Source: Streptomyces seoulensis
GTDB taxonomy: Bacteria; Actinomycetota; Actinomycetes; Streptomycetales; Streptomycetaceae
DNA length: 64,000 nucleotides
Reading direction: 5' to 3'
NCBI RefSeq assembly: GCF_022846655.1
Contig: NZ_AP025667.1
Span: 5,493,001 to 5,557,000, forward strand
Shown here in pieces: positions 10,151 through 17,610 of this stretch. Within the stretch, counting starts at the first letter, position 1, and each line of letters starts with the position of its first letter. The position numbers were made by a program, and so were the translations under genes. The notes under the pieces were generated by a model, which was not told the DNA's origin, searched no databases, and saw nothing but the letters and a program-made list of their open reading frames with translations.

Positions 10151-11554
10151 TCAGCGGTTCGGGATCGGCGGCGTGGGGGGCTGTCGCTGTGCCCAGAGGG
10201 TGCGCACCGCCTGGACGTACGCCTGCGCGCGCGCCGTGTGCCCCCGTGGTGCGGGGCGGGCGGAGAGCCGTTCGTGGGCGGCGGCCATGCCGTCGACGAA
10301 CCGCCGTCCGACCGGGGTGAGGTCGGGTGAGGCGACGAGCGCGGGCAGGGCGGCGGCGACCTGGGCGTGGTAGCGGGCGTGTTCGGCCCAGGCGGCCTCG
10401 CGCCGGGCGGGTTCGGCGAGGGCGGTGCGCTGGAAGTGGTCGGCCAGCGCGAGATGGGCGTAGGTACCGTGCAGCAGGCCGTCGTAGGGGCGGGGGTCGG
10501 GGCGCCAGGGGGCGAAGTAGCGGGCCTCGGGGCCGGCCCGGTGCAGTTCGACCAGCTCGCTGAGCGCGGCGAGTTTGGTGTGCTGCATCTCGTGGACGAG
10601 GGTCGCGGCGAAGGCGGTCGGGGTGGCGGGGGTGGTGCTGAGCAGCGCGCCGAACGCCTCGCGGCGGGTGCCGCTGGAGCTGCCCCGGCCGTCGGAGCCG
10701 GGCGGGGCAGCGAGCGGGACGAGGCAGCGCAGCAGGGTGACGGTCTCGGTGAGCCGCTGTTCGCCGCCGGTACGCAGGGCCTGCGCCGTGCCCGTCCATG
10801 CCTGCAGCCAGCGTTTGCGTTCGGCGTGGTCGGGCCCGGTGGGCCCGCTGAACGCGAGGCGGCCGGAGTTCCGGGGCGGGGTGCGGTACGGGTCGAGGTC
10901 GTCCAGCGGTACGGGGGCGGCGCCGGGCAGCAGGCCGGGCAGGGCGTGGGCCGGGGTCCAGGCGGGGGCGCCGGACCAGGCGCCGATGCCCTGCTCCAGC
11001 CGGACGTGGACGTCGGAGGCGCCGCGCTGGCGCAGGGTCAGGCGGCCGTTCTTGTGCCGTATCCCGATCTCGGCGCCGCCGGCCCGTGCGGTGCGCAGGG
11101 CGCCGAGGGAGGGCAGGCAGAGCACGCCGTCGCGGGCGGTGACCTCGGTGGTGAAGGGCAGGCCCGCGCGGGCGGCGGCGGCAACCGCCACGGCGCTGAA
11201 GTAGGCCAGGTCGAGCTGGAGTTCAGCGGTGTGGGGGTGGTCGCGGGCGGTCAGCGCGGTCAGACAGCGTCTGGCCCAGGGGCCGGTGAGGGGGTGGGTG
11301 AGCCGGGCCCGGGCGGGCGAGCGGGGTCCCTCGGCGGTGCGGTCGGCCGCCACCAGCAGGGCCCAGTCCTCGCGCAGCCGCCGCTTGGCGGCGGGCGGGC
11401 AGTCGGCGGGGCCTGCCGCCTCGGCGGCGTCGAGGACGGCGCGCAGCAGGAGCATGCGCCGGGTGTCCTGGTCGCGGACGAGGAGGGCGAGGGTGTCGGG
11501 TCCGCCCTCGGTGCGGCTGAGTTCGGCGAGGGCGCGCTCCAGCGGAGCCGTCAC
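10151..11554 (-). CDS. HExxH-motif peptide-modifying protein (aKG-HExxH peptide beta-hydroxylase family)
   Basis: 467 residues from a GTG that overlaps the stop of the radical SAM gene (GTGA). The only strong motif is LVHEMQHTKL with HEMQH at 321-325, preceded and followed by helical segments rich in Ala and Leu. Proteins with this motif beside FxsB-type maturases form a known family, first described as unknown peptide-modifying proteins and later as 2-oxoglutarate-dependent peptide beta-hydroxylases. The HExxH here binds iron rather than the zinc of a protease in that model. It probably hydroxylates the precursor encoded upstream after or before cyclophane formation. That step is inference from context. 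Confidence 0.8.
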   Translation of the reverse strand: MTAPLERALAELSRTEGGPDTLALLVRDQDTRRMLLLRAVLDAAEAAGPADCPPAAKRRLREDWALLVAADRTAEGPRSPARARLTHPLTGPWARRCLTALTARDHPHTAELQLDLAYFSAVAVAAAARAGLPFTTEVTARDGVLCLPSLGALRTARAGGAEIGIRHKNGRLTLRQRGASDVHVRLEQGIGAWSGAPAWTPAHALPGLLPGAAPVPLDDLDPYRTPPRNSGRLAFSGPTGPDHAERKRWLQAWTGTAQALRTGGEQRLTETVTLLRCLVPLAAPPGSDGRGSSSGTRREAFGALLSTTPATPTAFAATLVHEMQHTKLAALSELVELHRAGPEARYFAPWRPDPRPYDGLLHGTYAHLALADHFQRTALAEPARREAAWAEHARYHAQVAAALPALVASPDLTPVGRRFVDGMAAAHERLSARPAPRGHTARAQAYVQAVRTLWAQRQPPTPPIPNR

Positions 11555-12726
11555 GGGGTGCCCCCTTCGTCGGTGGCCGGGCGCGCGCGGTTCGGGGTGA
11601 GCCGTGCGGCCACGTGGCGGATGAAGCGCTGGAGGTCGGCGCAGTACACCGACGGGTTCCGGAAGCCGTCTCCGGCGCGGTACCGGTGGGCGTAGTGGCC
11701 GCCCCCGCAGACCGCGACCAGCGGGCAGGCCCGGCAGCTCCCGGCCAGCCCGGCGAGTCCGGCCTGCCGGGCGGCGACGCCGGGGTGGTCGAGGGCCTGG
11801 TCGAAGTCGTGCCGGAAGACGTCGAGCCCGGTCTCGGCGGCGCCTTCGTACGCCGACTTCAGCGAGTCGACCTGTTCGATGGAGCCGTCGGTCTCGATGA
11901 CGACGGCGTCGAAGGGGGCGAGCCCGAGCGACTCGGTGGCGGCGGGCAGGCCGAGCAGCAGGGCCACGCACTCCTCGAAGAGCCGCACCCGCGTCTCGCG
12001 GCGCCCGGCCGACCACCAGCGGTCGAAGACCCGGCACAGCCAGTCGGCGTACCGCTCCTCGCCCCAGTGCGGGGGCGGGGAGGTCCAGTTGCCGTGCGGC
12101 AGCAGCAGGTCGAGCGCGGGCGGGCGGAGCGCGAGCAGCGACTCGTACGTCTCGACGGGGTCGGTGGTGGGGTCGACGACGGTGAGCACGCCCGCGTACG
12201 CCTCGGGGAAGCGGTCGGCGACCAGGCGGGCGCCGCGCGCGGCGGCGGGCCAGGAGGGGCGTCCGGCGTGGTCCACGCGGCGGGCGTTGAGCGCGGGGCC
12301 GCCGCCGTCGAGGCTGATGCCGATGCGGATGCCGTGCCGGGCGAGGAGGGCCACCCGGTCGTGGGTGAGCAGGGTGGCGTTGGTCTGGACGGTGGCGTGG
12401 ACGGCGCAGCCCTCGGGCACGCGGGCACGCACGGAGTCGGTGAAGCCGGCCAGGGTGCCGACTCCGGCCAGCAGGGGTTCGCCGCCGTGCAGGACGAGGG
12501 AGAGCGCGGTCAGGGCGTGGTCGCGGGCGTGCCGGGCGATCCGGTCGGCGGTGCGGTCCAGCACCTCGGCGGGGGCGGCGGCTGGGCGGGAGCGCCAGGT
12601 GTGGTCGGGGCCCTCGTACAGGTAGCAGTAGCGGCAGGCGAGGTTGCAGCGGCCGTGCGCCTTGACGATGAACTGGCGGAAGGGGCGCGGTCTGGCCCGC
12701 GCCGGGGCGGCGGTCGTCCCGGACAT
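11551..12726 (-). CDS. fxsB: FxsB-family cyclophane-forming radical SAM/SPASM peptide maturase
   Basis: 391 residues. The radical SAM cluster motif is CNLACRYC (Cys27, Cys31, Cys34), followed by LVLHGGEPLL, the GGEP motif that binds SAM. The C-terminus holds a SPASM-like set, CRACPLVAVCGGGHY and a final SVYCADL. Members of the FxsB group form a carbon-carbon bond between an aromatic side chain and a residue two positions on, giving three-residue cyclophanes in short RiPPs. I chose the ATG at 12726, preceded by a GGGGG stretch. The gene overlaps the next one by four bases, so the two products are made together. Confidence 0.92.
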   Translation of the reverse strand: MSGTTAAPARARPRPFRQFIVKAHGRCNLACRYCYLYEGPDHTWRSRPAAAPAEVLDRTADRIARHARDHALTALSLVLHGGEPLLAGVGTLAGFTDSVRARVPEGCAVHATVQTNATLLTHDRVALLARHGIRIGISLDGGGPALNARRVDHAGRPSWPAAARGARLVADRFPEAYAGVLTVVDPTTDPVETYESLLALRPPALDLLLPHGNWTSPPPHWGEERYADWLCRVFDRWWSAGRRETRVRLFEECVALLLGLPAATESLGLAPFDAVVIETDGSIEQVDSLKSAYEGAAETGLDVFRHDFDQALDHPGVAARQAGLAGLAGSCRACPLVAVCGGGHYAHRYRAGDGFRNPSVYCADLQRFIRHVAARLTPNRARPATDEGGTP

Positions 12727-12886
12727 CACTGCACCCCCGTACCCCGCGCGGCGTGATGCGGGCGCGGCTCGTTCGCCCGTGTGTGCGGGCAATGCCCGGC
12801 CGATGCCCGGACCGAAACGCCAGGTGACGGAACTTGCCGGTTTCCGCCGTGAAATGACCAGTATCCGGGGCCTTCCGGAACGGGCC

Positions 12887-13072
12887 CTAGAGGCAGTTGT
12901 TGAAGCCCCAGAGCATCTCGGCGGGGCGCCGGGCCCGTTCGGTGAGGGTCTCCAGGACCTCGCGCAGGACGGGGTGGTCCATGGTGCGCAGTTCCTCCAG
13001 GTCCAGCGTGAGCAGGTCCGGCAGCGGCTCGCCGTGCTCCGGTACGGCTCTCTCGTCGCCCGCGCTCGTCAT
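12887..13072 (-). CDS. fxsA: cyclophane RiPP precursor peptide (FxsA/HaaA type)
   Basis: 61 residues, acidic and helical in the leader (LTLDLEELRTMDHPVLREVL), ending in LWGFNNCL. Size, position directly before the FxsB gene and an aromatic C-terminal core identify it as the substrate peptide. The core does not follow the FxSxx-COOH pattern exactly: F57-N58-N59-C60-L61 has Asn where Ser is expected. Trp55 and Phe57 are each candidates for an aromatic-x-residue crosslink, F-N-N being the best fit to the aromatic-x-Asn pattern of triceptides. A free cysteine near the end is unusual. The ATG follows a GGGAGG ribosome binding site. The 160-base gap before fxsB may allow extra peptide expression. 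Confidence 0.85.
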   Translation of the reverse strand: MTSAGDERAVPEHGEPLPDLLTLDLEELRTMDHPVLREVLETLTERARRPAEMLWGFNNCL

Positions 13073-13108
13073 CGCTGCCTCCCGTGGTGTGCCTCGGTGC
13101 GGTGCCGG

Positions 13109-16100
13109 TCAGCCGAGTCCGGCCAGCCGGTCGGCGGTGTCCTCCGCCGTCGGGGCGCCCGTACCGAGGCTGTCCTCGGGCAGGCGCGCCCACGCGGCGC
13201 GGGCCGCGCGGTACGCCTCGCGGGCCGCGCGCGGCCGGGACGCCGCCTCATAGGACATACCCCGCCAGTGGTGCGCCTGCGCGCACAGTTCGTCGGCGAT
13301 CCGGCGGGCGCGGTCCGACTCGGCCGCGGCCCCGGCCTCCCGCGCCGACTCGGCCGCCGCCCGGAAGGCGTCCACGGCGTCGTCCAGCCGGGTCGGCCGG
13401 GCCAGGCTCCGGTACGCCTCGTACTGCGCCTGGCCCAGTTCCAGCGAGCAGCGCGCGGCCAGCAGCGGGTCGTCCGCCTCGGCCGCCGCGAGCCCGAAGA
13501 GGTGCTCCGCCTCGCGCAGGTCCACCCGGTCGCCGCGCAGCCGGTAGCGCCGGATCAGGGCGCGGCCCAGCATCAGCAGGCGGTGCGCGGTGTGCGGGCT
13601 GCCGGTGTGGGTCTCGCGGCGGCAGTCCCGCAGCACCCGGATCGCCTGGGCCAGCGCCTCCCAGGCCCGCTCGCCGCTCTCGGCGTCCGCCCGGCGCAGC
13701 AGCACCTCGCCCCACTCGGCGAGCACGTCGGGGTAACCGGCCGCCTCCCTGGAGGTGTCGGCGGCCGCGCGCGCGAACGCCTCGGCCGCGTCCCGGAGTT
13801 CGCGCGGCTCACCCGTCTCGGCGTACCGGGCGACCCCGATCCGGCCCGCCCTCACGTGGAGTCGGGCGCGCAGGGCGCGTCCCGTGGTGACGGCGAGCGC
13901 GGCGTCGACGCGTTCTCGGGCCTCGGCCAGGTCGCCGCCGGAGCGGAGCAGGGCGTCGACCAGGTCGAGCCGCACCCGGACCAGTTCGCGTGCCGCGTCG
14001 TCGTCCGCCGTGCCCCGCGAGAGCCCGGCCGCCAGCGCGTCGCGCAGCGAGGCGGCCGCCTGCGCGGCGTGCCCACGTGCCTGTTCCGGGTCGCTGGTGG
14101 CGTCGGCCAGGCGCAGCAGGAGCCTGCCGTGGGCGAGCGGGAGGTCGGGCGGACGGTCCGCGCGGTCCGGCCAGATGTCGGCGAACGCCTCCAGCATGCC
14201 GACCGCGCCCTGGAGCAGCGCGCTGTCCCCGCCGAGCCGCCACTGCGCCTCCAGCGCGCCGACCCGCTCCAGCGTCAGCCGCAGCGCCTGGCCGGGGTCC
14301 AGTTCGGGGGCGGCGCAGGCGACGGCGTACTCCCGGTCGGCACGGCGCAGCAGGTCGAGCGCGGCGGGCCGGTCGCCGTGCCGTCTGCGGTCGGTGGCGG
14401 CCGCGCGCAGCACCCGGGCCAGTGCCGCCCGCTCCCGCTGGGCGTGCGGATGGGCCACGGCGCGCTCGGCGGCGGCCTCCGCCTCGGCCAGCAGCGCGGA
14501 GCCGCCCTGCACCTCCCACAGCCGCAGCGTGGCGTGCGCGTACTCGGCCCACAGTCCGGGGTCGGCCCCGGCGGGCCGCTCGTTCTCCGTGGCACCGCGG
14601 AGCAGTTGTACGGCGTCGATCACGTCCTGCACCATGCCGTCGGCGTCGAACCGGGCGAGCAGCGTGCGGGCCCGGACCACCGCCGGATGCGCGGGCCGGG
14701 GTCCGGCGGCGGTGCCGGGGCGGGTGCCGTAGAGCCGGAACTGCTCCGGCAGCGGCATGAAGCGCTCCAGCACCCGCGCGGCGACCTCGGCGAAGGGCTG
14801 GGGCACGAGGGTGGCGTCGCCGTTGTCACCGTCTCCGGGATAGGCGCCGTACAGGCCGGCACCGGGTCCCGCCTCCTGGCCGCGCACCGGCAGGGCGGGG
14901 CCGCCGAGCTGGGCGAGGGCGAGGGCCGGGAAGTTGGCGCCGCCCTTGCCGAAGCGCCGCTCGATGTACTCGGAGCAGTGCTTGAGGACGAGCAGTGCCT
15001 CGTCCCGGCCGAGCGTGGACAGCAGCGCCTCCCGCACCTCCGGCTCCATCTCGTACCACTGGCCCGCGTCCGGACCGTGGTCCTCCCCCGCTCTGCGGAC
15101 GAGGCCGCCGAGCAGTACCTCGGCGAGTTCGGCGGGGCCGGAGCCGGGCAGCATGGTGCGCTGCACCAGCCGCATCACCGGCAGGCAGAGCGGGGCGGCG
15201 GCGAGGTAGACGGCGAGGCGGCCGGCGGCCGGTGAGGCCGTGGAGCGGAACCGGCTGACCCGCTCCACCGGGGTCGGCCTGCGCCCGCCGGGCGTTCGCG
15301 GCGCGGGCGGCTGGTCGCCGCGCACCCAGCCCACCGCGCCGGGCACCGGACCGGCACCGGCCCCGGCCAGCAGCCGCGCCCACGCGCCGAGCGCCACGGG
15401 TTCGGGCGGCAGCACCGGTACGGGCAGCACGCCCGGCGGCGGCACGAGGGGTGCGCCGTCCGGGGTGCGCACGCGCAGCGCGGTGCCGCCGGGGGTGTCG
15501 CCCCGGGTGAGTTCGCCGTGGGTGACCGGCAGCCGGGTGCGGCTCCACAGTCGCTGCGGGAGCGGCTGGAGCACGGCGACGGGGGCGAGCCGGGACAGCC
15601 GGTGCAGCAGCCGGTGCGCGCGCCCGGAGCGCCACAGCGGGCCCGCGCAGTCGCTGACCAGGAGGGTGATGCGGCGCCCGGTGGGGTCGCTGAGCCGGTC
15701 GACGGTGTGCTGGGGCGCCCCGTGCGGGTCGGCACTGGCGCTGACCGTCGCCTCGCCGTCGGGGCCGGTGTGCAGGTGGGCGATCCGGATGTCCCCGAAG
15801 GCGCCCAACTGGGCGAACACCTGTTGGAGTTCGTCGAAGAGCCGGTCCCAGACCCGCATCGAGGGCGCGGCGTCCAGCACCAGTTGCAGCCGGGTGTCCC
15901 CGCGGCGCACCTCGCGGTACACGGGCAGGATCAACCCGCCCGCCTGGGCGCTGAGTTCGGCGGTCGCCGTCTCGTCCAGCTCGCGGCGCAGCGGGGGCGC
16001 GGCGCTGCGGTACCCCTGCAACGGACGCAAAGCGCGCTGGAGTTCGAGTGCGGAGGGCAGCGCGGGGGCGGCGGGTACGCCGACCGGGAGTGCGGTGAGC

Positions 16101-16453
16101 CGCGCGGTGGTCCGGGCGCGGGGGTGGGCGCCGCGGGGCGCCGGGTAGAGCGGGACGCTCCGGTCGGGACCGGCGGCCGGCAGCTCGGGTTCCCTTCGCG
16201 GGGAGGGGAGCCGGGGCGTCGGCGGGGATACGGGCGCGGGTGTGGCGAGTCGGGGCGTGGAGGCCGCCTCGGCACCGGTCGCCTCGGCACCGGTCGCCTC
16301 GGCCGACCGCGGCGGTTGCGTCCACCGGGCCAGCCACAGGGCGTCGCTCAGCCCCTCCACGTCCGGCTCCAGGCCGACACCCCTCAGGTGCAGGACGAGT
16401 TCCGCGAGCGGGTCGGGGGTGTCGGGACCGTGTCGTGCCGGTGCGTCGGGCAT
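13109..16453 (-). CDS. SAV_2336-type protein: vWA-like domain with long TPR-like helical region
   Basis: 1114 residues. The N-terminal about 60 residues (LVLHLRGVGLEPDVEGLSDALWLARW) match the domain named after SAV_2336 as I recall it. A variable Pro/Ala linker follows. The next part looks like a von Willebrand A fold: LQLVLDAAPSM is in the place of the MIDAS DxSxS but is degenerate, and ITLLVSDCAGPLW is another core strand. A helical segment with EYIERRFGKGGANFPALALAQLG lies near 540. About 500 residues of TPR-like helices fill the C-terminus. It is the vWA partner of the MoxR ATPase seven bases upstream. The ATG at 16453 has GAGGAG upstream. No signal peptide, so cytoplasmic. Confidence 0.75.
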   Translation of the reverse strand: MPDAPARHGPDTPDPLAELVLHLRGVGLEPDVEGLSDALWLARWTQPPRSAEATGAEATGAEAASTPRLATPAPVSPPTPRLPSPRREPELPAAGPDRSVPLYPAPRGAHPRARTTARLTALPVGVPAAPALPSALELQRALRPLQGYRSAAPPLRRELDETATAELSAQAGGLILPVYREVRRGDTRLQLVLDAAPSMRVWDRLFDELQQVFAQLGAFGDIRIAHLHTGPDGEATVSASADPHGAPQHTVDRLSDPTGRRITLLVSDCAGPLWRSGRAHRLLHRLSRLAPVAVLQPLPQRLWSRTRLPVTHGELTRGDTPGGTALRVRTPDGAPLVPPPGVLPVPVLPPEPVALGAWARLLAGAGAGPVPGAVGWVRGDQPPAPRTPGGRRPTPVERVSRFRSTASPAAGRLAVYLAAAPLCLPVMRLVQRTMLPGSGPAELAEVLLGGLVRRAGEDHGPDAGQWYEMEPEVREALLSTLGRDEALLVLKHCSEYIERRFGKGGANFPALALAQLGGPALPVRGQEAGPGAGLYGAYPGDGDNGDATLVPQPFAEVAARVLERFMPLPEQFRLYGTRPGTAAGPRPAHPAVVRARTLLARFDADGMVQDVIDAVQLLRGATENERPAGADPGLWAEYAHATLRLWEVQGGSALLAEAEAAAERAVAHPHAQRERAALARVLRAAATDRRRHGDRPAALDLLRRADREYAVACAAPELDPGQALRLTLERVGALEAQWRLGGDSALLQGAVGMLEAFADIWPDRADRPPDLPLAHGRLLLRLADATSDPEQARGHAAQAAASLRDALAAGLSRGTADDDAARELVRVRLDLVDALLRSGGDLAEARERVDAALAVTTGRALRARLHVRAGRIGVARYAETGEPRELRDAAEAFARAAADTSREAAGYPDVLAEWGEVLLRRADAESGERAWEALAQAIRVLRDCRRETHTGSPHTAHRLLMLGRALIRRYRLRGDRVDLREAEHLFGLAAAEADDPLLAARCSLELGQAQYEAYRSLARPTRLDDAVDAFRAAAESAREAGAAAESDRARRIADELCAQAHHWRGMSYEAASRPRAAREAYRAARAAWARLPEDSLGTGAPTAEDTADRLAGLG

Positions 16454-16460
16454 CGGCTCC

Positions 16461-17501
16461 TCACCTCGGGCGGTCGAGTCGCTGGATGAGCAGGTCGGCG
16501 AGGCGCTCACGGCTGGGCGGGGCGGCCGCGTCGGTGAGGTGGATGGCGTTCAGCAACTGGTCGGTGGCGAGGAGTTCGCTGCGCGAGCGCTCCAGGAAGC
16601 GGGCGATCAGGTCGTCCCCGGCCCGCGCGGCCTCGTCGCCCAGGTGGGCGCGGACGAAGGTGGCGAGCCGGTTGTGGTCGGGCCGGCCCAGCTCCAGGTG
16701 GATGCAGCGGCGCATCAGCGGGGCCGGGAAGTCCCGTTCGCCGTTGCTGGTGAGGACCACGAAGGGGAAGGAGGTGCAGCGCACCCGGCCGTCGCGCACC
16801 CGCACCTTGGTGCCGTCGGCGGTGAGCACCTCGGCCTCGCCGTCGGGCAGCCGGTCGGCCAGGCGCCGCAGCTCCGGTATCTCGAACTCGCCCTCCTCCA
16901 GCACGTTCAGCAGGTCGTTGGGCAGGTCGATGTCGCTCTTGTCGAGCTCGTCGATGAGCAGCACGCGCGGGGTGTCCGAGGGCAGCAGGGCGGTGCCGAG
17001 CGGGCCGAGCCGGATGTAGCCGCCGACGGCCTCGACGGAACCGGGGCTCCCGGCCGCGCTGCCGTACCCGCCCTGCGCCGCGATCTGCACGTCCTGGAGG
17101 CGGGCGATCGCGTCGTAGTGGTAGAGGCCGTCCTGCAGGGCCGAGCGGCTGACGATGGACCAGCGCAGCACCTCCCCGAGCCCGAGCTCGTACGCCACCG
17201 AGTGCGCGAGCGTGCTCTTGCCCGCGCCGGGGCTGCCGGTGACGAGGAGCGGGCGGCGCAGATACAGCGCCGCGTTGATCATCTCCAGTTCCTCGGCGCC
17301 GGGCCGGTGCAGCTCGGCCAGGTGCCGGTGCGCGCCGAGCCTGCGGTCGCGGGAGCCGTCGCCGTCCTCGCCCGGGTCGTGGGCGGTGTCCGCGCCGCGG
17401 CCGGAGAAGTCGCGCCAGGGCGGGGGCGGGGGCAGCCGGCTCATCCCGTCGTGGGGTTCCCCGGCGCCTCGGTAGATGAGCCACTCGCTGGATTCCGTCA
17501 T
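16461..17501 (-). CDS. MoxR-like AAA+ ATPase
   Basis: 346 residues. After a disordered 60-residue N-terminus, the AAA+ module has Walker A GSPGAGKST (89-97), Walker B RVLLIDELDKSD (179-190), sensor 1 around VVLTSNGERDFP, and an arginine-rich LMRRCIHLELG. MoxR ATPases work with vWA proteins to remodel or activate partners. Here the vWA-like protein is encoded directly downstream and the protease directly upstream in the same direction, which matches the three-part vWA-MoxR-VMAP arrangement described for bacterial conflict systems. The long acidic and proline-rich N-terminus may be a partner-binding region. Confidence 0.9.
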   Translation of the reverse strand: MTESSEWLIYRGAGEPHDGMSRLPPPPPWRDFSGRGADTAHDPGEDGDGSRDRRLGAHRHLAELHRPGAEELEMINAALYLRRPLLVTGSPGAGKSTLAHSVAYELGLGEVLRWSIVSRSALQDGLYHYDAIARLQDVQIAAQGGYGSAAGSPGSVEAVGGYIRLGPLGTALLPSDTPRVLLIDELDKSDIDLPNDLLNVLEEGEFEIPELRRLADRLPDGEAEVLTADGTKVRVRDGRVRCTSFPFVVLTSNGERDFPAPLMRRCIHLELGRPDHNRLATFVRAHLGDEAARAGDDLIARFLERSRSELLATDQLLNAIHLTDAAAPPSRERLADLLIQRLDRPR

Positions 17502-17610
17502 GTCCGGTCCTCGTCGTCACTCGTCGCCGGGGGCAGCCGTGGGACGTCCCTCACGGTATCGACCCGCCGGACGCCTGGTAAGGGGATCAGGGACGAACCG
17601 GTGCCCCGGA

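Noticed and set aside
12644..15235. An 863-codon plus-strand frame across fxsB, fxsA and the vWA gene
   Set aside because: Gly/Arg/Ala-rich shadow crossing three real genes; no ribosome binding site or domain.
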